Positions 1 through 8,156 of a stretch of 64,000 nucleotides of DNA are shown here, in pieces (position 1 is the stretch's first letter; each line of letters starts with the position of its first letter). Source of the DNA: CAVQBP01 sp963723205 (GTDB taxonomy: Bacteria > Bacteroidota > Ignavibacteria > Ignavibacteriales > Ignavibacteriaceae); NCBI GenBank assembly GCA_963723205.1, contig CAVRQC010000033.1:434001-498000 (forward strand), written 5' to 3'. The notes below the pieces were generated by a model. That model was not told where the DNA came from. It was given only the letters and a program-made list of their open reading frames with translations, and made no database searches. Position numbers and translations under genes: made by a program.

Positions 1-697
1 AAAAAGCGAGGAACTCACAATCTAATTCCTGAACATCAACAGGAAAATGATTTACTGCCTGTGCTGCATCAATTAAAACCGGGATATTATGATTATGAGC
101 AGTTTGTATAATCTGTCTTACCGGGTTAACAGTTCCTAACGAATTCGAAACATAAACAACAGCAATAATTTTTGTCCTATCAGTAATTAACTTTTTAAAT
201 TCTTCGAAAATTATTTCCCCCTCATCAGTAATAGGAATAACTTTAATAACTGCCTTCTTTTCTGCTGCAATTAATTGCCAGGGAACAATATTGGAGTGAT
301 GTTCCATCCCGGAAATAATAATTTCATCGCCTTCATTTAAGTTATCTCTACCAAAGGAGCTGGCTACAAGATTTAAAGATTCAGTAGCTCCACGAGTAAA
401 GATTATTTCTTTTTCACTGGAAGCATTTATAAAGTTTTTAACTTTAATCCGTGCATTTTCATATGCATTGGTTGCAGCTCCGCTTAGATAGTGAACTCCT
501 CTATGGATATTTGAATTTATAGTTGCATAATATTTAACAATGCTGTCTATAACAACCTGAGGTTTTTGAGTCGTTGCTGCATTATCCAGGTAACATAATG
601 GTTTTCCATGGACTAATTCTTTAAGAATAGGAAAATCATTTCTTATCTTTTCAACATCAAAGGATGTCTTCTCAATGTGTGGAATTTCTACTTTCAT
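1..697 (-). CDS. sufS: Cysteine desulfurase SufS (partial, C-terminus outside window)
   Basis: PLP-dependent group II cysteine desulfurase that takes sulfur from L-cysteine as a persulfide for the SufBCD scaffold. I translated it by hand from ATG at 697; the frame stays open to the left edge, giving about 232 residues. Visible family motifs are LCYLDNAATTQKP near the N-terminus, the RGATESLN segment, SGMEHHSNIVPWQ and the DAAQAVNH segment whose Asp contacts the PLP pyridine nitrogen. The PLP-binding lysine and the active-site cysteine lie beyond the edge. It is the last visible gene of sufB-sufC-sufD-sufS, about 50 bases after sufD, so it is probably co-transcribed. Family assignment is very secure; only the missing C-terminal half cannot be judged. 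Confidence 0.95.
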   Translation of the reverse strand, partial: MKVEIPHIEKTSFDVEKIRNDFPILKELVHGKPLCYLDNAATTQKPQVVIDSIVKYYATINSNIHRGVHYLSGAATNAYENARIKVKNFINASSEKEIIFTRGATESLNLVASSFGRDNLNEGDEIIISGMEHHSNIVPWQLIAAEKKAVIKVIPITDEGEIIFEEFKKLITDRTKIIAVVYVSNSLGTVNPVRQIIQTAHNHNIPVLIDAAQAVNHFPVDVQELDCEFLAF

Positions 698-750
698 TTT
701 ATATCTCTAAACAAATCCAATTTCTAGGAGAAATTGGGTTTGTGTTTTTT

Positions 751-2073
751 TTAATTATTAAATCGTTTGTTTAAAATTTCTTCCAGGTAATTTCTTACTT
801 CATTAATTTTTATTGATTTGATTACATCGCTTGCAAATGCGCGTATTAAAATAGTTCGTGCGGTTTCTTCTCCAATTCCCCGTGATTTCAAATAGAACAT
901 TGCTTCCGTATCAAGCTGTCCTATAGTTGCACCATGAGAACATTTTACATCATCCGCAAAAATTTCAAGCTGAGGTTTGGTATTAATTAAAGCGCTGTCG
1001 GACAGAATTATGTTATTATTCTCTTGGAAAGCATTTGTTTTTTGTGCGTCTCTTCTAACCATCACTTTACCGTTAAAAACCCCTTTTGATTTATCATCAA
1101 GAATTCCTTTGTAATGTTCATGGCTGTTGCAGTGAGGTTTTGCATGATCGATCAATGAATGAACATCAAATAATTGAGTTCCGGTTGTAAGGAATAATCC
1201 ATTTAGCGTGCATTCACCGCCTTCATTATTAAAACGTGAATTGAAATCATTACGGGAAATATCACCACCGGTAGAAATTAAGTGTGAGGTAAAATTACTG
1301 TTCCTTTCCTGGTCGATTTCCATTCTTGATATATGAAAAGCATTTATACTTTCTTCCTGCAGCTTTATATGATCAACAATTGCATTTTCATCTGCAACTA
1401 TTTCGGTTACAGCATTTGTGAAATAAGTGCATTGCTCAAACGAAGTATAATGCTCGATTACTGTGACCTGTGAATTTTTACCTGCCACAAATAGATTCCT
1501 GGGCTGTATTAAAAGTTTCTCTTCTTTGCAATCGGAAATAAAAAGAACATGAATAGGATGTTCAATTATTCTCCCTTCAGGGATATAAATAAAAACACCA
1601 TCTTTAATAAAAGCCGTACTTAAAGCAGTGAATATTTGGTTTTTATAATCTGCATATTGACCAAAATGTTTTTTTACAATTTCAGAATGATCACAAATTG
1701 CAGAGGCAATATTACTTACATTAACATCTTTGGGTAAACCCCGGATATTGGAAAGCTCTTCAGAATAATGACCATTTATAAATACCAGAAGGCTATGCTC
1801 CATCTTTTCAAATAAAAACCTTCCAATTTTCTCCGGTTTAATAGGAGCAATTTTTTTCTTTGGATCAACAGGTTTAAAATTATACTTAAGTAATGGAGCT
1901 ATATTCGTATACTTCCAGTCCTCATCTTTAAGTGTAGGAAATTTCAAATCAGAGAAATATGAAATAGCATCTCTTCTTAAAGAATGAACAGTACCTGAAT
2001 CACCATCTAAATTTTTTTCAAGATGTTCGAATTTCTGTATATACCAATTTTTTAAATCTAAAATTTCATCCAT
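751..2073 (-). CDS. sufD: Fe-S cluster assembly protein SufD
   Basis: SufD is the partner of SufB in the SufBC2D scaffold that builds Fe-S clusters in the cytoplasm. The 440-residue product has the helical N-terminal region with the W-K-Y-T-N segment (DEDWKYTNIAPL) typical of SufD, followed by the long right-handed beta-helix core and the C-terminal segment with KCSHGATIGQLD, which carries the conserved Cys and His at the SufB-SufD interface. The ending with YLKSRGIGEETARTILIRAF is also characteristic. ATG at 2073 has a GGAGAA ribosome site just upstream. It sits between sufC (52 bases) and sufS in one operon. Length is normal for the family. Confidence 0.96.
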   Translation of the reverse strand: MDEILDLKNWYIQKFEHLEKNLDGDSGTVHSLRRDAISYFSDLKFPTLKDEDWKYTNIAPLLKYNFKPVDPKKKIAPIKPEKIGRFLFEKMEHSLLVFINGHYSEELSNIRGLPKDVNVSNIASAICDHSEIVKKHFGQYADYKNQIFTALSTAFIKDGVFIYIPEGRIIEHPIHVLFISDCKEEKLLIQPRNLFVAGKNSQVTVIEHYTSFEQCTYFTNAVTEIVADENAIVDHIKLQEESINAFHISRMEIDQERNSNFTSHLISTGGDISRNDFNSRFNNEGGECTLNGLFLTTGTQLFDVHSLIDHAKPHCNSHEHYKGILDDKSKGVFNGKVMVRRDAQKTNAFQENNNIILSDSALINTKPQLEIFADDVKCSHGATIGQLDTEAMFYLKSRGIGEETARTILIRAFASDVIKSIKINEVRNYLEEILNKRFNN

Positions 2074-2102
2074 TATTTATTTCTCCAAGATTAAGAGTAA
2101 GA

Positions 2103-2124
2103 TTAAGATTAGGGACAATCTTAA
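2103..2124 (-). promoter_or_regulatory. Intercistronic stem-loop between sufC and sufD
   Basis: A perfect 8-bp inverted repeat (TTAAGATT / AATCTTAA) around a 6-base loop lies immediately after the sufC stop codon and before the sufD ribosome site. It has no T-run, so it is not a clear terminator. It may act as an mRNA processing or stability element that adjusts sufBC against sufDS output; that role is inference. Confidence 0.35.
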
Positions 2125-2125
2125 C

Positions 2126-2893
2126 CTAACCTTGTTCAACGGCCTCATCTATATGCTCTTTAGTCCAATCGTATCCTTTCTCTTCCAATTCAAGTGCTAG
2201 AGATTTATCTCCAGATTTAATTATTCTTCCTTTGTAAAGAACATGAACAAAATCGGGTACTATATAATTAAGCAGCCTCTGATAATGTGTGACTACTATT
2301 GTGGAATTATCACTGTTTTTTAATTTATTCACACCATTGGCAACAATTCGTAATGCATCAATATCAAGACCAGAATCTGTTTCATCAAGAATAGCTAATT
2401 TTGGTTCGAGGACTGCCATTTGGAAAATTTCATTTCTCTTCTTTTCTCCGCCGGAAAAACCTTCATTTACAGCACGGCTCATTAAAGCTTTATCCAATTC
2501 AACAAGCTGCATTTTTTTCTTTATCAGTGAAAGGAATTCCATTGCATCCAGTTCCTCTTCACCTCGGTATTTTCTAATTTCATTTAATGCTGTCTTAAGA
2601 AGATTAGTATTACTAACTCCAGGTATCTCAACCGGGTATTGAAAAGCAAGGAAGATCCCTGCTCTTGCTCTATCTTCGGGTTTCATTTCTAAAAGGTTTT
2701 GTCCATTATAAAGAACTTCACCTTCGGTTACTTCATACTCCTCTTTTCCTGCCAATACTTGAGCAAGAGTACTTTTACCGGAACCATTAGGTCCCATAAT
2801 TGCGTGGACTTCACCTTTATTTATTTTAAGATTTATTCCTTTTAAGATTTCTTTGCCGTCTATATTAGCATGAAGATTTTTGATTTCTAACAT
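2126..2893 (-). CDS. sufC: Fe-S cluster assembly ATPase SufC
   Basis: SufC is the ABC-type ATPase subunit of the cytoplasmic SufBC2D scaffold; ATP binding drives rearrangement of SufB-SufD during cluster assembly. The 255-residue sequence shows Walker A GPNGSGKST near residue 35, a Q-loop (AFQYPVEIPGV), the SufC-type signature FSGGEKKRNEI, Walker B LAILDETDSGLD and the switch histidine in VVTHYQRLL. The ETDSGLDIDAL wording distinguishes SufC from transporter ATPases. No transmembrane segments are present. It lies 146 bases after sufB and 52 before sufD on the same strand. Identification is very secure. Confidence 0.98.
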   Translation of the reverse strand: MLEIKNLHANIDGKEILKGINLKINKGEVHAIMGPNGSGKSTLAQVLAGKEEYEVTEGEVLYNGQNLLEMKPEDRARAGIFLAFQYPVEIPGVSNTNLLKTALNEIRKYRGEEELDAMEFLSLIKKKMQLVELDKALMSRAVNEGFSGGEKKRNEIFQMAVLEPKLAILDETDSGLDIDALRIVANGVNKLKNSDNSTIVVTHYQRLLNYIVPDFVHVLYKGRIIKSGDKSLALELEEKGYDWTKEHIDEAVEQG

Positions 2894-3039
2894 TTTTGTC
2901 CTTAATTTATTATGTCCTTTATTATATCACCCCTAAAGGGGATTCAATTTACTTATGTTTTATTTTGTTAATAACATTTCACACCTACAGAGTTTTCTAA
3001 ATAATATTCTTCATCATTTTATGTTTGAATAGATAGGTC

Positions 3040-4488
3040 TTACCCAACACTTCCTTCCAAGCTGATACTTAACAATTTTTGAGCTTCTACAGCAAACTCC
3101 ATTGGAAGTTCTTTAAAAACTTCTTTACAGTATCCGTTCACAATTAAACCGATCGCATCTTCGGTTGAGATTCCTCTCTGGTTCAGGTAAAATATTTGAT
3201 CCTCACCTATTTTTGAGGTTGTTGCTTCATGTTCAATTTGAGCAGTCGGATTATTGATTTCGAGGTAAGGAAAAGTATGAGCCCCGCATTTATCACCAAT
3301 TAATAATGAATCACACTGTGAAAAGTTTCTTGCACCATCAGCTTTCTTTTGAATTTTTACTAGGCCTCTGTAGCTGTTATTACTTTTGCCGGCAGAAATA
3401 CCTTTTGAAATGATAGTACTTTTTGTATTCTTTCCGAGATGAATCATCTTTGTACCTGTGTCTGCCTGCTGATAATTATTAGTTACAGCAACCGAATAAA
3501 ATTCACCAATAGAATTATCACCTTGGAGAATACAACCCGGGTATTTCCAGGTAATTGCAGAACCGGTTTCAACCTGCGTCCATGAAATTTTTGAATTAAC
3601 TCCTCTGCAGGCTCCGCGTTTTGTTACAAAATTATAAATACCGCCTTTACCATTTTTATCACCTGCATACCAGTTTTGTACTGTTGAATATTTTATCTGA
3701 GCATTATCAAGTGCAACTAGTTCCACTACGGCAGCATGCAATTGATTTTCATCTCTCATAGGTGCGGTACAACCTTCAAGATAACTAACATAAGAACCTT
3801 CATCTGCAATAATCAAAGTCCTTTCGAATTGTCCGGTATTAGCTGCATTTATTCTGAAATAAGTTGAAAGTTCCATTGGGCAGCGCACACCTTTGGGGAT
3901 GTATACGAAAGAGCCGTCACTGAAAACCGCAGAATTAAGAGAGGCAAAAAAATTGTCTGTATAAGGAACCACACTTCCGAGATATTTTTTAACCAGATCA
4001 GGATGCTTTTTAATTGCTTCAGAAATTGAGCAGAAAATTATTCCATGCTCTGAAAGAGTTTTTTTGAAGGTTGTTGCAACTGACACGCTATCAAAGACAG
4101 CATCTACTGCGACTCCAGATAATTTTTTTTGCTCTTCTAATGAAATACCTAATTTTTCAAAAGTTTTCCGTAATTCCGGATCAACTTCATCCAGACTATT
4201 TAGTTGTGGCTTTTTCTTGGGAGCTGAATAATAAGAAATTGCATGATAATCAATTGATGGATAATTTACATTTGACCAATGAGGTTCTTTCATTTTTATC
4301 CATTGCTTATATGCCTTTAACCTCCATTCCAGCATCCATTCCGGTTCATTTTTCTTCTGAGATAGTTGCTTAATAATATCTTCATTTAAACCATTCGGCA
4401 AACTTTCGGCTTCGATATCAGTTACAAATCCGTATTTATACTCTTTATTAGCTAATTCTTCTATTGTTCCTATTTCGGTAGTACTCAT
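3040..4488 (-). CDS. sufB: Fe-S cluster assembly protein SufB
   Basis: SufB is the scaffold subunit on which the nascent Fe-S cluster is built, receiving sulfur from SufS. The 482-residue product matches the usual family length (about 470-490) and carries typical stretches: PEWMLEWRLKAYKQW near the N-terminus, FVYIPKGVRCPMELSTYFRIN, LEGCTAPMRDENQLHAAVVEL, SQCDSLLIGDKCGAHTFPY and the C-terminal IFYLNQRGISTEDAIGLIVNGYC. The Cys residues in the GCTAP and SQCDSL regions are those expected for sulfur and cluster handling. ATG at 4488 has a GGGAG ribosome site. It is the first gene of the operon and has a recognisable Bacteroidota-type promoter upstream. Confidence 0.98.
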   Translation of the reverse strand: MSTTEIGTIEELANKEYKYGFVTDIEAESLPNGLNEDIIKQLSQKKNEPEWMLEWRLKAYKQWIKMKEPHWSNVNYPSIDYHAISYYSAPKKKPQLNSLDEVDPELRKTFEKLGISLEEQKKLSGVAVDAVFDSVSVATTFKKTLSEHGIIFCSISEAIKKHPDLVKKYLGSVVPYTDNFFASLNSAVFSDGSFVYIPKGVRCPMELSTYFRINAANTGQFERTLIIADEGSYVSYLEGCTAPMRDENQLHAAVVELVALDNAQIKYSTVQNWYAGDKNGKGGIYNFVTKRGACRGVNSKISWTQVETGSAITWKYPGCILQGDNSIGEFYSVAVTNNYQQADTGTKMIHLGKNTKSTIISKGISAGKSNNSYRGLVKIQKKADGARNFSQCDSLLIGDKCGAHTFPYLEINNPTAQIEHEATTSKIGEDQIFYLNQRGISTEDAIGLIVNGYCKEVFKELPMEFAVEAQKLLSISLEGSVG

Positions 4489-4530
4489 TAAATCTCCCGG
4501 ATAAAACTATAAGCATAAAAATTTACATTT

Positions 4531-4561
4531 CAAACCTAACGAATCTATACAAATTTGTCAA
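4531..4561 (-). promoter_or_regulatory. Bacteroidota-type promoter of the suf operon
   Basis: Read on the minus strand, a TTGACA box (4561-4556) is followed, 20 bases after its TTG, by TAGGTTTG (4538-4531). This matches the TTG-N19-21-TAnnTTTG consensus of primary-sigma promoters in Bacteroidota. Transcription would start near 4524, leaving a leader of roughly 35 bases with a GGGAG ribosome site before sufB. No separate operator could be identified. Confidence 0.6.
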
Positions 4562-4716
4562 GATTGCAAAAGGTGACATTTTTAATAATTATGAGCATTT
4601 TTAAGTAGATCACTAAATTTAGGTTTATAACAATTAATTGTTTTTAACTATATTATTAGGTTAATTTGTAAAATATTTTAAATTTAGGTTTTCAGATATT
4701 TTAAGCGAAAAGTGAA

Positions 4717-5805
4717 GTGGAAGAAAAAAAAGAAATAATAGTAAAGAATGAATCCCATGAAAATTCAGGGGAATCTTCCCAAAGTGGATCAACACAGGTA
4801 AATAGAAAATCAAATTCTCGAAGGAAAAGGGGATATTACAACAAGCGGTATAGGTCAAAATCTCCGCGTGGAAAAGGTGAAGATAAAAAAATATCAATAG
4901 TTATTCCTTTGTATAACGAAGAAGAATCTTTGATACCTTTATCACATGAAATAAGGAAAGCATTATATGATGAAAGATATATTTGGGAAGTTATTTTTGT
5001 TGATGATGGAAGTAAAGATAAGTCACTAGAAGTTATACATGAAATTTGCAATAAAGATAAAAGATTTAAATATGTAAGCTTTCGTAAAAATTATGGTAAA
5101 TCGGCTGCTCTGCAGGTTGGTTTCAAACATGTTAGTGGTAATATTGTTATTACAATGGATGCTGATCTTCAGGATGATCCGCACGAAATTCCAAACCTGA
5201 TTAATAAACTTAATGAAGGATTTGATTTAGTTTCCGGTTGGAAAAAGAAAAGAATGGATCCTTTTATAAAAAGAAAATCATCAAAATTTTTCAACTTTAT
5301 TACACGATTAATGTCAGGAATAAAAATTCATGATTTTAATTGCGGGTTAAAAGCTTATAAAAGAGAAGTTGTAGATAGTATTAAAGTTTATGGTGAATTA
5401 CACCGTTATATGCCTGTTCTAGCTGGGTGGCAAGGTTATAAGATCTCTGAAATTGAAGTTATGCATCACCCGAGAAGATATGGTAAAACCAAGTTTGGAA
5501 TTTCCCGTTTCTTCAAAGGATTTATCGACTTGATAACAGTAGTATTTACAACAAGGTATATAAAGCGACCGATGCATCTATTCGGTTTTTTGGGAGCCTT
5601 ATCATTTTTAGTTGGTTTAATTGTTTCTATCTATCTCACAATTGATTGGATAAATGGTCATTATTTGAGCAACAGGCCGATGCTGTTTTTAGGCATGCTA
5701 TTAATTATAGTTGGTGTTCAATTTTTCTCGGTTGGATTACTTGGGGAAATGATGGTTAATAACTTTATGGATGAACAGGAATATGAAATAAAAGAAAAAA
5801 GGTAA
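4717..5805 (+). CDS. Family 2 glycosyltransferase, DPM/GtrB/ArnC type
   Basis: Likely transfers a sugar from a nucleotide donor to undecaprenyl (polyprenyl) phosphate at the inner membrane, supplying lipid-linked sugar for surface glycans. Residues 1-57 are a basic, Ser/Arg/Lys-rich tail not part of the usual enzyme. The GT-A domain starts at SIVIPLYNEEES, with VDDGS (95-99) and the metal-binding TMDADLQDD (146-154). HHPRRYGKTKFG is typical of the DPM/GtrB branch. Two hydrophobic segments follow (about 284-308 and 319-346), as in GtrB/ArnC. The start is GTG at 4717; an in-frame TAA lies at 4702. It opens the first glycan cluster. The exact sugar cannot be told. Confidence 0.88.
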   Translation: MEEKKEIIVKNESHENSGESSQSGSTQVNRKSNSRRKRGYYNKRYRSKSPRGKGEDKKISIVIPLYNEEESLIPLSHEIRKALYDERYIWEVIFVDDGSKDKSLEVIHEICNKDKRFKYVSFRKNYGKSAALQVGFKHVSGNIVITMDADLQDDPHEIPNLINKLNEGFDLVSGWKKKRMDPFIKRKSSKFFNFITRLMSGIKIHDFNCGLKAYKREVVDSIKVYGELHRYMPVLAGWQGYKISEIEVMHHPRRYGKTKFGISRFFKGFIDLITVVFTTRYIKRPMHLFGFLGALSFLVGLIVSIYLTIDWINGHYLSNRPMLFLGMLLIIVGVQFFSVGLLGEMMVNNFMDEQEYEIKEKR

Positions 5806-5855
5806 TGTATTCTTATTAGTTCATGTTTCTCTAAATCCCTCTTTATAAAACACTT

Positions 5856-6947
5856 ATGAAATTATCAGATATTAAATTCGATTGCCGTTATTTTAGGGGA
5901 GATATTCCCTGCAAACCTAATAAAAATTATGGTGTTCACTGTATTGATGAAAAAGGTAAGGGTTGTAGTTATTATGCTCCCACAAAAGAAAAAATTTTGA
6001 TAATCAAGCTTGGAGCTATTGGTGATGTAATAAGAACCACCCCGATTTTAGAACCTCTAAAAAAACAATATCCTGATGCAAAAATTTATTGGTTAACATT
6101 TACCCCGTCAATTGTACCTGAAAGTGTAGATGTCATTTTAAAATTTAGTAGTGAAAGCTTAACATTCCTGGAAGAAGTTGATTTTGATATAATCTATAAT
6201 CTTGATAAAGACAAAGAAGCCTGCGCCCTGATAAATAAACTTTCATCCAAAGTTAAAAAAGGATTTATCCTAAAAAATGGTAATCCGTATCCTGCTGATG
6301 AAGATGCAGTTCACAAATATTTTACAGGGATTTTTGATGATATAAGTCTTCAGAATAAAAAAAATTATATAGAAGAAATATTTGAAATATGCGGTTTTAA
6401 ATTCAGCGGGGAAGAATATGTTCTTTCATCATTTCCGCAATATGAATCAGAATGGAATATAGATAAATCAAAAAAAGTTGTCGGCTTAAATACAGGCTGT
6501 GGCGGAAGATGGACTTCCCGTTTATGGGCAGATGAGAATTGGATAAATCTTACAAAAAACTTAATTGAAAAAGGTTATGAAGTTGTTTTCCTTGGAGGAG
6601 AACAGGAAAATGAAAAGAATAAATATTTTGCAGAACAAACAAGCGGAAAGTACTTCGGCCACTTTCATCTTGAAAAATTTATAAATCTTGTTGCTCAGTG
6701 TGATCTGGTAGTAACAGGTGTGACAATGGCTATGCACATTACTTTAGGTCTTGGTAAAATGATTGTTTTGTTTAATAATATTTTCAATCCGTATGAGTTT
6801 GAACTTTACGGATTAGGAGAAATTGTTCAGCCAAGCAGAGAATGCAAATGTTTTTATAAACCGGTTTGTGTTAATAATGAATATAAGTGTATGGAATATA
6901 TCGAAGTTGAACGAGTGGTAAAAACAATTGACAAACTTTTTTCATAA
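5856..6947 (+). CDS. Family 9 glycosyltransferase (heptosyltransferase-like) with Cys-rich ends
   Basis: Putative GT9 enzyme of the type that adds heptose or a related sugar to lipopolysaccharide cores or similar glycans. After about 45 residues the GT9 opening KILIIKLGAIGDVIRTTPIL is clear; the donor-binding half includes VVGLNTGCGGRWTSRLW and VFLGGEQE, and the VTGVTMAMHI region replaces the more usual DTGLMH-type motif. The N-terminal stretch has four Cys (10, 19, 29, 37) and the C-terminus another four within ECKCFYKPVCVNNEYKC, suggesting a metal site or disulfides. The stop at 6945-6947 directly abuts the ATG of the next transferase, so the two are translationally linked. Confidence 0.85.
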   Translation: MKLSDIKFDCRYFRGDIPCKPNKNYGVHCIDEKGKGCSYYAPTKEKILIIKLGAIGDVIRTTPILEPLKKQYPDAKIYWLTFTPSIVPESVDVILKFSSESLTFLEEVDFDIIYNLDKDKEACALINKLSSKVKKGFILKNGNPYPADEDAVHKYFTGIFDDISLQNKKNYIEEIFEICGFKFSGEEYVLSSFPQYESEWNIDKSKKVVGLNTGCGGRWTSRLWADENWINLTKNLIEKGYEVVFLGGEQENEKNKYFAEQTSGKYFGHFHLEKFINLVAQCDLVVTGVTMAMHITLGLGKMIVLFNNIFNPYEFELYGLGEIVQPSRECKCFYKPVCVNNEYKCMEYIEVERVVKTIDKLFS

Positions 6948-8069
6948 ATGAAAATAACTATCCTTTCAACTGCCTTCCCTTTGCGCGGAGGAATTGCACA
7001 TTTTGTTGGATTGCTTTTTAATGAGTTAAGAAAAGATCATGAAACAGACTTAATAACTTTTAAAAGGCAATACCCGTCAATTTTTTTCCCCGGGAAATCC
7101 CAGATTGAATCAGGTGATACTGTAGAAAAAATTCCTACAGATGTTTTGGTTGATTCTATTAATCCTTTAAACTGGATAAAAGTAGGATTAAAAATAAAAA
7201 AAGAATCTCCTGACCTTTTGATCTATAAATACTGGATGCCTTTTTTTGCTCCCTGTTTTGGTACGATATCCAGGATTGCAAAAAAAAATAGAAAAACAAA
7301 TGTGCTCGTTATTTGTGATAATGTAATTCCTCATGAAAGTAAACCCGGGGATAAAGCATTAACTAAATATTTTTTTGGAGCTGTTGATTTTTTTATTGTG
7401 TTATCAAAAAAAGTTCAGCTGGATTTATTGAACCTGATACCTCATGCTAAAAACAAATTCTTATCACATCCTATTTATTCTGTCTTTGGAGATTCAGTAG
7501 AGAAATCAGCTGCCAAAAAACATTTAAGTATAAAAGAAGAAAAAGCAATTTTGTTTTTTGGATTTATTAGAGATTACAAAGGTCTTGATAATCTCCTTGA
7601 AGCCGTTGCTTTATTAAAAAATAAAATTAATTTGAAGCTAATAGTTGCTGGTGAATTTTATAGTAATGAAGATAAGTATAAACAGTTAATCGAAAAGCTA
7701 GAAATCCAGGACAAACTTTTTTTGTATTCCGATTTTATTCCAACTTCAGAAGTAAAATATTATTTTTCAGCTTGCGATGCTGTAATTCTTCCTTATAAAG
7801 ATGCTACGCAAAGCGGTATTGTGCAAATTGCTATGAACTTCAGGAAACCTGTAATTGCAACAAATGTCGGCGGTTTGGCAGAAGTTATTAAAGATAGTAA
7901 AACCGGGTTTATAATTGAGAAAGAAAACCCACAGATTTTAGCAGACACAATATTGAAATTTTATTCTGAGAACAAAGAGAAAGAGTTTGTAAAAAATATA
8001 GAAGACGAATTGGAAAAGTATTCGTGGAAAAAGTTTGTTGAAGGGATGATTGAATTAGTAAGTTCATAA
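6948..8069 (+). CDS. GT4-family glycosyltransferase
   Basis: GT-B fold transferase of family 4, probably adding a sugar to a lipid-linked glycan on the cytoplasmic side of the membrane. The N-terminal domain opens with ITILSTAFPLRGGIAHFV, in which the Gly-rich loop contacts the acceptor side. The C-terminal domain begins near KAILFFGFIRDYKGLDNLLEA, followed by LIVAGEFYS and the nucleotide-sugar motif region with ACDAVILPYKDATQSGIVQIA and KPVIATNVGGLAEVI; the usual E-x7-E pair is weakened here. 373 residues is normal. It starts directly after the GT9 stop codon. The transferred sugar is unknown. Confidence 0.88.
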   Translation: MKITILSTAFPLRGGIAHFVGLLFNELRKDHETDLITFKRQYPSIFFPGKSQIESGDTVEKIPTDVLVDSINPLNWIKVGLKIKKESPDLLIYKYWMPFFAPCFGTISRIAKKNRKTNVLVICDNVIPHESKPGDKALTKYFFGAVDFFIVLSKKVQLDLLNLIPHAKNKFLSHPIYSVFGDSVEKSAAKKHLSIKEEKAILFFGFIRDYKGLDNLLEAVALLKNKINLKLIVAGEFYSNEDKYKQLIEKLEIQDKLFLYSDFIPTSEVKYYFSACDAVILPYKDATQSGIVQIAMNFRKPVIATNVGGLAEVIKDSKTGFIIEKENPQILADTILKFYSENKEKEFVKNIEDELEKYSWKKFVEGMIELVSS

Positions 8070-8099
8070 TATTGTTTAACACCTAAATTGTTAAATTAC

Positions 8100-8117
8100 T
8101 TGTTAAAATTTTAACAA
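8100..8117 (+). repeat. Perfect 18-bp palindrome before the YfhO-like gene
   Basis: TTGTTAAAATTTTAACAA reads the same on both strands and lies about 40 bases before the next start codon, in an 87-base gap between glycan genes. It could be an operator half-site pair or a weak RNA hairpin. The AT-rich background makes chance symmetry more likely than usual. Confidence 0.35.
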
Positions 8118-8156
8118 ATTAAAAGTTAAACTGTCTAGTAATTAAAAGGAAAATAA

